Assembly (NCBI GenBank): GCA_021731345.1
Contig: JAKFXO010000011.1
Coordinates: 1 to 5,118, forward strand
Reading direction: 5' to 3'
Length of the DNA: 5,118 nt
Source: Candidatus Peribacterales bacterium
GTDB taxonomy: Bacteria > Patescibacteriota > Gracilibacteria > Peribacterales > Peribacteraceae
The notes beneath the pieces are model-generated. The model did not search any database and was not told the DNA's origin. It saw only the letters and a program-made list of their open reading frames with translations. Shown piece after piece: positions 1-4,624 of the stretch (position 1 is the stretch's first letter; each line of letters starts with the position of its first letter). The position numbers and the translations under genes were made by a program.

Positions 1-627
1 CGTATCAACAAGGATCAGCCCACGTTTTGCAGCGAGTTCCTGTCCGCGCTTGAAGAGTGCGAGTGCTTTGTCATGAATCTCGTCCCACTGTGCTTTGGTC
101 GTGAGTTTTCTTTCGATGATTCCCGCAGGATCAATGAGTTCGTCCGTCTCACCTTTCGTCGTCGGCGTGATGATGGTCTCTGGGAATTTCTGGTTTTTGA
201 TCATGCCATCAGCAAGCTTGTTGCCGCAGAAGTTTCGCACACCATTCTTATAATTCACCCAGGCGGACGTTCCTGTGGAGCCCGTCAGATAGCCACGAAC
301 CACGATTTCCACTTTTAGCATTTCAAGCCTTTTTACGACTGCAGAGTTTTCATCCGGCACGGCAAGAACGTGTGTCGGCATGATGTCTTTGATCTGATCA
401 AACCACCATGCGCTGATTTGGTTGAGTGCCTGTCCCTTGAGCGGAATAGAGCACCATGCGATGTCGAATGCAGACTGCCGATCAGTCGCGATCAGAATAC
501 TGCGATCTTTTTGCGAATACACGTCGCGGACTTTTCCGGTGTATTTCTCACCGAGATTTTTGAAATCAGTACTTTCGAGAGTTGTTGCTAAAAACGGGCG
601 GAGTGAATCGGTGGAGATGGGAGTCAT
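1..627 (-). CDS. purC: SAICAR synthetase (phosphoribosylaminoimidazole-succinocarboxamide synthase), N-terminal 209 codons, cut by the window edge
   Basis: PurC joins CAIR and aspartate with ATP to make SAICAR, a step of cytoplasmic de novo purine synthesis. Reading the minus strand from the ATG at 627 gives an unbroken 209-codon frame to the window edge. Family hallmarks are clear: GKVRDVY at residues 31-37 (nucleotide-binding loop), ATDRQSAFD at 47-55, VEIVVRGYLTGSTGTSAW at about 106-123 (substrate-binding core), and FPETIITPTTKGETDE at about 148-163. The family usually has about 240-310 residues, so roughly the last third is missing off the left edge. The start is set by the conserved N-terminal spacing. 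GGAG lies only one base before the ATG, too close for a Shine-Dalgarno, while an excellent promoter predicts transcription starting at the ATG. It is a single gene behind its own promoter, separated by a terminator from the fragment upstream. The identification is firm. Confidence 0.97.
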   Translation of the reverse strand, partial: MTPISTDSLRPFLATTLESTDFKNLGEKYTGKVRDVYSQKDRSILIATDRQSAFDIAWCSIPLKGQALNQISAWWFDQIKDIMPTHVLAVPDENSAVVKRLEMLKVEIVVRGYLTGSTGTSAWVNYKNGVRNFCGNKLADGMIKNQKFPETIITPTTKGETDELIDPAGIIERKLTTKAQWDEIHDKALALFKRGQELAAKRGLILVDT

Positions 628-633
628 GCTCCG

Positions 634-661
634 ATCATACCAAGACTCGCTTCGTTGTCGA
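634..661 (-). promoter_or_regulatory. purC promoter, extended -10, predicted leaderless start
   Basis: Read on the minus strand, the -35 is TCGACA (661-656; 5/6 to consensus), the spacer is 16 bases, and the -10 is TATGAT (639-634; 5/6), directly preceded by TGG (extended -10). Six bases separate the -10 from the purC ATG, which puts the expected transcription start at about position 627, on the start codon. The -35 lies just downstream of the terminator that closes the preceding gene fragment. Confidence 0.75.
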
Positions 662-741
662 CGACTATGAAATAAGAAAAAACCACCCCATTCAGAGGTG
701 GTTTTTAGCATGCTTTATGTGAGACTTAGTTGTCGACGACT
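654..741. repeat. 13-bp direct repeat pair flanking the terminator (654-666 and 729-741)
   Basis: GTTGTCGACGACT occurs at 654-666 and again at 729-741, followed in both copies by a near-identical TATGA/GTGTGA context. One copy contains the purC -35 hexamer; the other encodes the last residues of the surface-protein fragment. The core GTCGAC is palindromic. It may be a local duplication or a protein-binding site; chance is not excluded. Confidence 0.5.
678..706 (-). terminator. Rho-independent terminator after the surface-protein fragment
   Basis: CCACC (683-687) pairs with GGTGG (697-701) around a 9-base loop, and flanking A and T runs extend the stem to about 10 bp. On the minus strand it starts about 20 bases after the stop codon of the surface-protein fragment (726-728) and ends in a T run. 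Because the A and T runs lie on both sides it could work in both directions. It insulates purC from upstream transcription. Confidence 0.75.
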
Positions 742-1079
742 GTGAATGTGACCGTAGATTTGTACGTTCCGGTTGGCTGGAAGGCGCCAGAAGGGATCAC
801 GACCTTGAAGAGGAAGTGTTCCAAGTCACCAGTCGAAGACGTTTCGGACGTGCGCTTTGCAATGTTGACAGCAGAGCCGGTAGCGACAGCGAGGAATCCT
901 TCCGTAGCGCCGTCTGTACCCCATGTCACGCTTGCTCCAGCAGGAGTCGTGCTAATCGCACGGAGGCGTGCACCCCAGCGTGAGCCGGAGCCAGCAAGTG
1001 TTGTGGTCTGATCAAAGCGGCGTGCACGTGTTTCCCAGTACGTATCACCACCAGTTGAACGGATGCGCATCGATTTAAT
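726..1079 (-). pseudogene. 3' part of a beta-strand-rich surface protein gene, truncated by the insertion element
   Basis: The frame ends in TAA at 726-728 and is open up to the element boundary; it stays open inside the element only to 1229, by chance. The first ATG (1070) gives 114 residues, rich in Thr, Ser, Gly and Val. They contain VTWGTDGATEGFLAVATG in the middle and end in GTYKSTVTFTVVDN, a terminal alternating beta-strand seen in Ig-like, WxL-like and other extracellular beta-sandwich domains. There is no signal peptide and no Shine-Dalgarno before ATG 1070, and the first residues (MRIRSTGGDTYWETRARRFDQ region) read like the interior of a domain. I therefore see a C-terminal domain that lost its secretion signal when the element arrived. 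A terminator follows directly. The fold is inferred from strand pattern; the exact family is not recognised. Confidence 0.65.
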
Positions 1080-1105
1080 GGTTCTGATCAGTAATTTCGG
1101 TGGGA
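1080..1105 (+). repeat. Left terminal inverted repeat
   Basis: Begins GGTTC then TGATCAGTAATTTC and continues to 1105. It is the reverse complement of 3141-3166 except at one base (C at 1084 versus G in the mirrored copy). Similarity stops sharply on both sides. Confidence 0.9.
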
Positions 1106-1212
1106 AAATCAGGTGGTTTAGTCGTTGTCTTTGCGATGAAACCCCATCTACGACTTTGTCTTCGCATCTGGATGCCGAAAATGCCGAGTATCTTGGTTGA
1201 TTTGGATTGAAG

Positions 1213-1241
1213 TTGCGCTTTAAGGCAATTTATTTCATAAT
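1213..1241 (+). promoter_or_regulatory. Candidate promoter of the passenger gene
   Basis: TTGCGC (1213-1218), a 17-base spacer, then CATAAT (1236-1241; 5/6 to the -10 consensus). Predicted transcription would start at about 1248, leaving a leader of about 148 nt before the ATG at 1396. The -35 is weak (only TTG matches), so confidence is moderate. It lies inside the element and would travel with it. Confidence 0.4.
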
Positions 1242-1247
1242 AACTAT

Positions 1248-1398
1248 GGTGCTCTTTCAGATCACCGGCAAAGTTCAGACGAGGCAAGTACTCTGCGCAT
1301 GATTGGTGCGTAGTGCGCTTGCCTCACATCGTTTCCGAGGCAGCCGCACACTCCGAGCGAATTCGGAGAACTCTCATGGAGAAGGAGTATTTTCCATG
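1248..1398 (+). promoter_or_regulatory. Structured 5' leader with alternative hairpins upstream of the passenger gene
   Basis: CTTGCCTC (1318-1325) can pair perfectly with GAGGCAAG (1281-1288), enclosing an inner TGCGCA/TGCGTA stem (1294-1299 with 1307-1312). Alternatively TGCCTC (1320-1325) can pair with GAGGCA (1337-1342). The two pairings exclude each other. A third hairpin follows, CTCCGA (1351-1356) with TCGGAG (1363-1368). Last, CATGGA (1375-1380) pairs with TCCATG (1393-1398), placing the Shine-Dalgarno in the loop and the start codon in the stem. This resembles a translational control leader; no known riboswitch class is recognised. Confidence 0.45.
1382..1387 (+). promoter_or_regulatory. 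Ribosome binding site that sets the passenger-gene start
   Basis: AAGGAG with 8 bases to ATG 1396 is a near-ideal Shine-Dalgarno. It decides against the longer in-frame start at TTG 1303, whose extra 31 residues have no such site. It sits in the loop of the CATGGA/TCCATG hairpin. Confidence 0.85.
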
Positions 1399-2010
1399 AC
1401 TGTTACTTTCGATCGAGCGAAGACGCTCCTGACCGATACGTCACCGTGTTACACACTGGAAGATGTTGAACGCATCTTCGGAGTCACGTTCACGCCGGAG
1501 CAACGGATCGCTTTGGAGACCATCCCGTTCTCCGAAGATGCTCTTCGAGCATGCGCTGCAACGCACATGCTGTTTCCTGGCTTTGGTCTATCATTGCTCG
1601 ATATTCGCGAGAAGTGTTCACAGCTTTTCTACGCGAAGACTGGTGGTTGGTACGCCAAAAAACAAGAAGCGTTCTCACGTGCAACAGTGCCAGTCCAATG
1701 GCATCTGTTCCGCGTGGAGCCGATGCCGGACTCATTCAGCAAAACATGGGGGGAGCAGAGGAGGCAACTTCTGCTCTCGGAAGAGGAAGTGCAGTCGTCC
1801 GCGCTCGTGGCTTACGCCACAATGCTCCACTACGGTGCAACGAAGAAGCGGCTCTTCGAGGACTGTTGCGTCCGTACTTCGGACGTGAATGCTCGCGGTC
1901 GTCGTGTGAACGTCAGCAACTTCGATACTTTAGGATGCGAAGTCATAGGCGGCTGGGTCGACATCAGCGACGACCTCCTTGGCGTGGCTTCCGCCCGGAA
2001 AAGTTCCTGA
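1396..2010 (+). CDS. Uncharacterised 204-aa passenger protein of the insertion element
   Basis: I do not recognise this protein by function. It is soluble-looking: no signal peptide and no membrane segment. It opens with MTVTFDRAKTLLTD and a helical stretch (YTLEDVERIFGVTFTPEQ, about 16-33), which could be a small helical recognition domain. The middle is aromatic-rich (FPGFGLSLLDIREKC, about 54-68; GGWYAKKQEAF, about 77-87), followed by WHLFRVEPMPDSFSKTWGEQ and a helical LLLSEEEVQSSALVAYATM segment. The C-terminal part, RLFEDCCVRTSDVNARGRRV then VNVSNFDTLGCEV and the end LLGVASARKSS, has the look of a conserved domain tail. From memory, proteins ending in a similar 'VRTSD...FD..G..V...GLASARK' pattern occur as hypothetical proteins in Patescibacteria; this was not checked. 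It has its own Shine-Dalgarno and terminator and lies inside the inverted repeats, so it is probably cargo. A role in host conflict or regulation is only speculation. Confidence 0.85.
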   Translation: MTVTFDRAKTLLTDTSPCYTLEDVERIFGVTFTPEQRIALETIPFSEDALRACAATHMLFPGFGLSLLDIREKCSQLFYAKTGGWYAKKQEAFSRATVPVQWHLFRVEPMPDSFSKTWGEQRRQLLLSEEEVQSSALVAYATMLHYGATKKRLFEDCCVRTSDVNARGRRVNVSNFDTLGCEVIGGWVDISDDLLGVASARKSS

Positions 2011-2050
2011 ACTTTGTCTCTCGAATCCTCATCTGAGGGTTCGTCCAAAT

Positions 2051-2079
2051 CCGCCCTGCAGTGCAGGGCGGTTTTTTTT
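2051..2079 (+). terminator. Strong Rho-independent terminator after the passenger gene
   Basis: CCGCCCTGC (2051-2059) pairs perfectly with GCAGGGCGG (2063-2071) around a 3-base loop, followed by eight T residues (2072-2079). It lies 41 bases after the passenger-gene stop and 36 bases before the transposase ATG. It therefore both ends the passenger transcript and shields the transposase from it. Confidence 0.92.
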
Positions 2080-2114
2080 ATGCGACTCTGACAGGGGAGT
2101 GAGAGCATAGTGGC

Positions 2115-3158
2115 ATGCTTTCTTCCACTCCGAAGCGCCACCGTTGTCTGACGTGCAATGTACCACTCCATCGCCACGGCGATCGTCGTTACCGCTGTCC
2201 ACGCTGTGGTGCCACGATGCGGGTGCGACAACGGAAACGTGGCCCGAAACAGAAACAGGGGACGTCTATCGATACCGCGCATTTTTATCTTCGAGGAAAA
2301 TTCACTGTTCGTGATGCAGCGGATTTTCTCGGTGTGAGCTATGGTACCGCGCATGAACGCATCCGCAGGGGTGTCGGTCGATTTCTGTCATCAACCGATG
2401 AAACAGGATTCCGTTGGAATGGTAAAAAGGTGACGCTCATCGTCGATGCGCTCTGGCTCTGGTGTGGCGGAGAACGATGGACAGTGTACTTCGTACTGGC
2501 ACGACATGTAGGTGAGTCCGAAGCTAGAATAGTTGTGTGCGGAGCATATCCAGGCGGCGAATCCTATCTGGGATGGCGAAAAGCACTGACCGCCGTACCC
2601 GTGAGCATTCGCCATATGGTTATTGCCGTAACGAGTGACGGCCATGCAGGCTTGCAACTTGCGGCTCGTGAATCATGCCCCAAGGCCATTCATCAGAGAT
2701 GTCAGTTTCATGTACTTGCTGATTTTCGTCGGCGGCTTGGCATTCGATCCATCGCCATCGATCAGGATACGAAGCGGTGCTGGGAAATGGCGAGAAACCT
2801 CTTTCTGATTGATGATCCAATGGTTCGCGATCAATGCAGAGCCCTGTTTCGAACCTATATTCATTCTCGCTTTTGCCTTAAGTCGACTCGGAAAGCCGTC
2901 CGCTGGTTTTGCAAAGTCTCGGAACAGGCGGCAAGTGGCTATGCCATTGTCGATGGAGACGTTCCTCTAACGACTGGCTCCGCTGAAGCTATGTGCAAAC
3001 GGATGAGGAAAATCTTGCAGCAAATTCGACCAACATCACCAGAGCAACTTCAAAGAGCACTCGACGTCTTCGTTCGACTCCATCCAACAGTAAAATGTGC
3101 CGGAGTTTTCTCGGGATACAGTCTTATTCAAGTCTCCAAATCCCACCGAAATTACTGA
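2115..3158 (+). CDS. DDE transposase with N-terminal zinc ribbon, IS256/IS1249-like (MULE superfamily)
   Basis: This 347-aa protein should cut and rejoin the element ends. In order: a zinc ribbon (C11-X2-C14 and C28-X2-C31), a basic linker (RKRGPKQKQG), a helix-turn-helix-like stretch (FTVRDAADFLGVSYGTAHER, about 63-82), then an RNase H-like core. The catalytic triad appears to be D111 (LIVDALW), D175 (VTSDGHAGL) and E291 (TTGSAEAMCKR). Between the second and third acidic residues lies the C196-X2-H199 motif (QRCQFH) typical of IS256/MULE-type enzymes. The length is normal and there is no internal stop, so it may be active. ATG 2115 is the first start after an in-frame TGA at 2100; the ribosome site (GTGAGAG) is weak, and no clear promoter fits between the preceding terminator and the ATG, suggesting low expression. 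The last codons (SHRNY and TGA) fall in the right inverted repeat. Superfamily is confident, family name less so. Confidence 0.9.
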   Translation: MLSSTPKRHRCLTCNVPLHRHGDRRYRCPRCGATMRVRQRKRGPKQKQGTSIDTAHFYLRGKFTVRDAADFLGVSYGTAHERIRRGVGRFLSSTDETGFRWNGKKVTLIVDALWLWCGGERWTVYFVLARHVGESEARIVVCGAYPGGESYLGWRKALTAVPVSIRHMVIAVTSDGHAGLQLAARESCPKAIHQRCQFHVLADFRRRLGIRSIAIDQDTKRCWEMARNLFLIDDPMVRDQCRALFRTYIHSRFCLKSTRKAVRWFCKVSEQAASGYAIVDGDVPLTTGSAEAMCKRMRKILQQIRPTSPEQLQRALDVFVRLHPTVKCAGVFSGYSLIQVSKSHRNY

Positions 3159-3166
3159 TCACAACC
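3141..3166 (-). repeat. Right terminal inverted repeat
   Basis: TCCCACCGAAATTACTGATC and the following six bases mirror the left end at 25 of 26 positions. It contains the end of the transposase reading frame including its TGA (3156-3158), so coding and terminal-repeat constraints overlap here. Confidence 0.9.
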
Positions 3167-3305
3167 CCGCTTTCCACCGATTCCGGTAGGGGAGTAGGAC
3201 ACATTTTTTCGTCGCTCCGCACAATCGCTTGCGAGACTGCTCGAAAACTATTCTGTTCGATCAATCGTGATGACTTTTCTGATGCGCGGACGTTGACCGC
3301 ACCGA

Positions 3306-3482
3306 TCACAGATGATCTGCATCGCGAGAAAAATCACCAGAACTTTCAGGCGAAGTAGGGGAGTAGTAGCTCTCGATTTTGTCGATCAATTCTTCGGCTG
3401 AACGATCGTCGCCTTCGGTGACGATACGACGCCCTCGACGAAGCGAAAATGTGTGCGGTTCTAGCACGTCATTGTCACGCAT
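3306..3482 (-). CDS. Small hypothetical protein (58 aa) in a decayed minus-strand region
   Basis: The frame from ATG 3482 (or GTG 3503, giving 65 residues) ends in TGA at 3306-3308. The product (MRDNDVLEPHTFSLRRGRRI at the start, then EGDDRSAEELIDKIESYY in the middle) has a protein-like composition, with a basic N-terminal half, an acidic amphipathic helix and a Ser/Pro-rich tail. The opposite strand gives the Ser/Arg-rich product typical of a shadow frame, supporting minus-strand coding. There is no good Shine-Dalgarno. It is in the same frame as the upstream remnant, separated by a TGA at 3504-3506, so it may be a piece of one decayed gene and not an independent gene. No family recognised. 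Confidence 0.3.
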   Translation of the reverse strand: MRDNDVLEPHTFSLRRGRRIVTEGDDRSAEELIDKIESYYSPTSPESSGDFSRDADHL

Positions 3483-3490
3483 TCTGATGG

Positions 3491-3773
3491 TCAGTAGTTC
3501 CACTCAACACGCAGGCTGCTCGCGACGTTTCTTGAATACATTCGACCCCAGTTTTTTGCCGCGCGAATGAACGTACCGCACCAACGGCGGGTATGGTGTT
3601 GTGTCGCTAACGAAAGAGAGTGACAAGCACACGGACGACGTGTCGGTCGACATCGCATCGAAGTTCTGCCACTCGATGGTGACATCGACCTGGCGAAAAT
3701 ATCCGGGGTCAACTTCTGTCAGTGTGGCGCAATTGCCAACTGGAATTGGAACGTGCTCAGACGTAATTGGGTT
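3491..3773 (-). pseudogene. Remnant of a secreted, beta-strand-rich (pilin- or surface-like) protein gene with apparent frameshift
   Basis: A minus-strand frame from 3773 to 3507 encodes a very protein-like segment: NPITSEHVPIPVGNCATLTE, then VDVTIEWQNFDAM and VCLSLSFVSDTTPYPPLVRY. It resembles the beta-rich C-terminal part of minor pilins or other secreted proteins. There is no start codon at its beginning; an in-frame TGA sits just upstream (3774-3776), beyond which 20 further codons reach an ATG. Downstream, deleting one base from the six-A run (3552-3557) would join VRYVHSRGK to NWGRMYSRNVASSLRVEWNY, ending in TGA at 3491-3493. That ending looks more natural than the in-frame one (stop at 3504). 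I read this as a decayed gene with a nonsense change and a homopolymer frameshift. The function is unknown and the family call is only impressionistic. Confidence 0.4.
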
Positions 3774-3838
3774 TCACTCCGTGACGTAAAACTGTAGCGT
3801 TGAGATATCATGGGAATCACAAATCTTTCTATTCATCA

Positions 3839-4531
3839 ATGATAGTCACTCCGTACGCCATTGATTGCGTTGGTGTCTCAAAGACATTTGTCCAGCGAAC
3901 GATTCCCGTACGTAGACTGCAAGATCGACTGATTGGATTCGGACGCAGGGGAGAAGAGATAACAATCCATGCCTTAACGCAGGTCAGTCTGCAGGTGAAA
4001 GTAGGGGAGTGGGTTGCCGTTTGCGGACCGAATGGTTCCGGAAAAACGACGCTTATTAAAATCATTGCTGGGCTGATGCTGCCTGACCACGGGGCCGTGA
4101 ATGTTGCAGGCAGCATATCGACATTTTTCGACCTTGGTGTTGGGTTTCATCGTGAACGAACGGCACGGGAAAACATTCGGATCTACGGACTGCTCAAAGG
4201 ACTCTCAACTAAGGAGATTAAAGCAATGATGGAGAGGATCATTGCCTATGCCGACATTGGTGCAGTTTCTGATCTACCAGTGAAATGTTACAGCACCGGG
4301 ATGCTGCTTCGGCTTTCGTTTGCGGCGACAGCACATGTCGATGCTGATGTGTATTTGTTTGATGAAATGCTAGCCGTTGGTGATGAGTCGTTCCGAGCAA
4401 AGAGTGCAGACTTTTTCATCGGGCTGAAACGTGCAGGTAAGAGCGCCATTCTTGTTGGAAACAATGAACGCGGTCTCGCGCAGTTTGCCGATCGCATCGT
4501 ACATCTTGATCATGGACGCATCGCGCAGTAG
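3839..4531 (+). CDS. ABC transporter ATP-binding protein, Wzt/TagH-type (polysaccharide or teichoic-acid export), H-loop His replaced
   Basis: This 230-aa ATPase should power export of an O-antigen-, capsule- or teichoic-like polymer across the inner membrane, paired with an ABC-2 permease not present in the window. Domains: the subfamily's N-terminal extension (about 15-45) before the core; Walker A GPNGSGKTT (63-71); ISTFFDLGVGFHRERTAREN (93-112), the characteristic Wzt-like segment; signature YSTGM (151-155); Walker B VYLFDE (171-176) followed by MLAVGDESF. After GKSAILV the family has SH(D/N); here the residues are GNN, so the switch histidine is Asn208 (AAC, one base from CAC). ATP hydrolysis may be impaired or altered. 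The ATG at 3839 fits the family N-terminus better than TTG 3800. A 10-residue frame (3810-3842) ends in TGA overlapping this ATG. No strong Shine-Dalgarno. No partner permease or glycosyltransferase is visible. Confidence 0.92.
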   Translation: MIVTPYAIDCVGVSKTFVQRTIPVRRLQDRLIGFGRRGEEITIHALTQVSLQVKVGEWVAVCGPNGSGKTTLIKIIAGLMLPDHGAVNVAGSISTFFDLGVGFHRERTARENIRIYGLLKGLSTKEIKAMMERIIAYADIGAVSDLPVKCYSTGMLLRLSFAATAHVDADVYLFDEMLAVGDESFRAKSADFFIGLKRAGKSAILVGNNERGLAQFADRIVHLDHGRIAQ

Positions 4532-4588
4532 CGAACAGATATGGATTTCCCCCAGAGCTGTCCGTACCGATGTCGTCGGCAAAATCCG

Positions 4589-4618
4589 TTGCAGTTGCGG
4601 CAACATGTGTGGTATACT
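4589..4618 (+). promoter_or_regulatory. Extended -10 promoter upstream of a hairpin-terminator unit
   Basis: TTGCAG (4589-4594), an 18-base spacer, then TATACT (4613-4618; 5/6), preceded directly by TGG (extended -10, the same arrangement as the purC promoter). The predicted start is about 4625, at the base of a strong hairpin. Confidence 0.55.
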
Positions 4619-4624
4619 TGGTAG

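Larger units (their letters stand above)
1080..3166 (+). mobile_element. Insertion element of about 2.09 kb with 26-bp inverted repeats, a DDE transposase and a passenger gene
   Basis: The left end (1080-1105) and right end (3141-3166) are inverted repeats matching at 25 of 26 positions; the inner 21 are perfect. Between them lie an unrecognised 204-aa gene and a transposase, both on the plus strand, with a terminator between them. The right repeat overlaps the last six codons of the transposase. Flanking 8-9 bp stretches (ending at 1079 and starting at 3167) show no target-site duplication. The left end cuts a surface-protein gene. The transposase resembles the IS256/IS1249-type (MULE-like) superfamily; the exact family assignment is tentative. 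Carrying a passenger gene makes it a 'transporter IS'-like element. Confidence 0.85.
3167..3838. other. Decayed 670-base region between the element and the ABC gene
   Basis: No intact gene is evident on either strand. Coding-like signal is on the minus strand in three short frames (the remnant at 3491-3773, the 58-aa frame at 3306-3482, and a 24-aa CxxC frame at 3248-3322). GTAGGGGAGTAG occurs twice (3186-3197 and 3355-3366). The final 60 bases must hold the ABC gene promoter: the best candidate is TATCAT (3806-3811) with a poor GTGACG (3781-3786) 19 bases upstream. Confidence 0.5.

Noticed and set aside
73..591. Plus-strand frames of 73-82 residues over purC
   Set aside because: They are antisense shadows of purC, whose conserved motifs are on the minus strand.
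1075..1287. 70-codon minus-strand frame from TTG 1287 through the left inverted repeat
   Set aside because: It starts with TTG without a ribosome site, covers the promoter and leader of the cargo gene on the other strand, and ends just past the element boundary. Composition is not clearly wrong, but context favours chance.
1830..2354. 174-codon minus-strand frame
   Set aside because: It runs antisense across the cargo gene, its terminator and the zinc ribbon of the transposase, and is rich in Arg, Ser and Thr as expected for a shadow.
3124..3309. 61-codon minus-strand frame starting GTG 3309, overlapping the TGA of the 58-aa frame and reading into the element
   Set aside because: The GTGA overlap is attractive, but the product has no recognisable pattern and its last residues are encoded by the inverted repeat. 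Joining it to the left flank does not give one continuous frame.
3491..3776. TGA read as an amino acid (recoded genetic code) to explain in-frame TGA codons in the remnant
   Set aside because: The cargo gene and the transposase both end in TGA at natural positions, one followed by a terminator, so the standard bacterial code fits and decay is the simpler explanation.
3379..3789. Plus-strand frames of 62-63 residues in the decayed region
   Set aside because: Ser/Arg- or Thr-rich products antisense to more protein-like minus-strand frames, with no ribosome sites.
3774..3854. 9-bp direct repeat TCACTCCGT at 3774-3782 and 3846-3854
   Set aside because: Too short to separate from chance; one copy lies in the ABC coding sequence.
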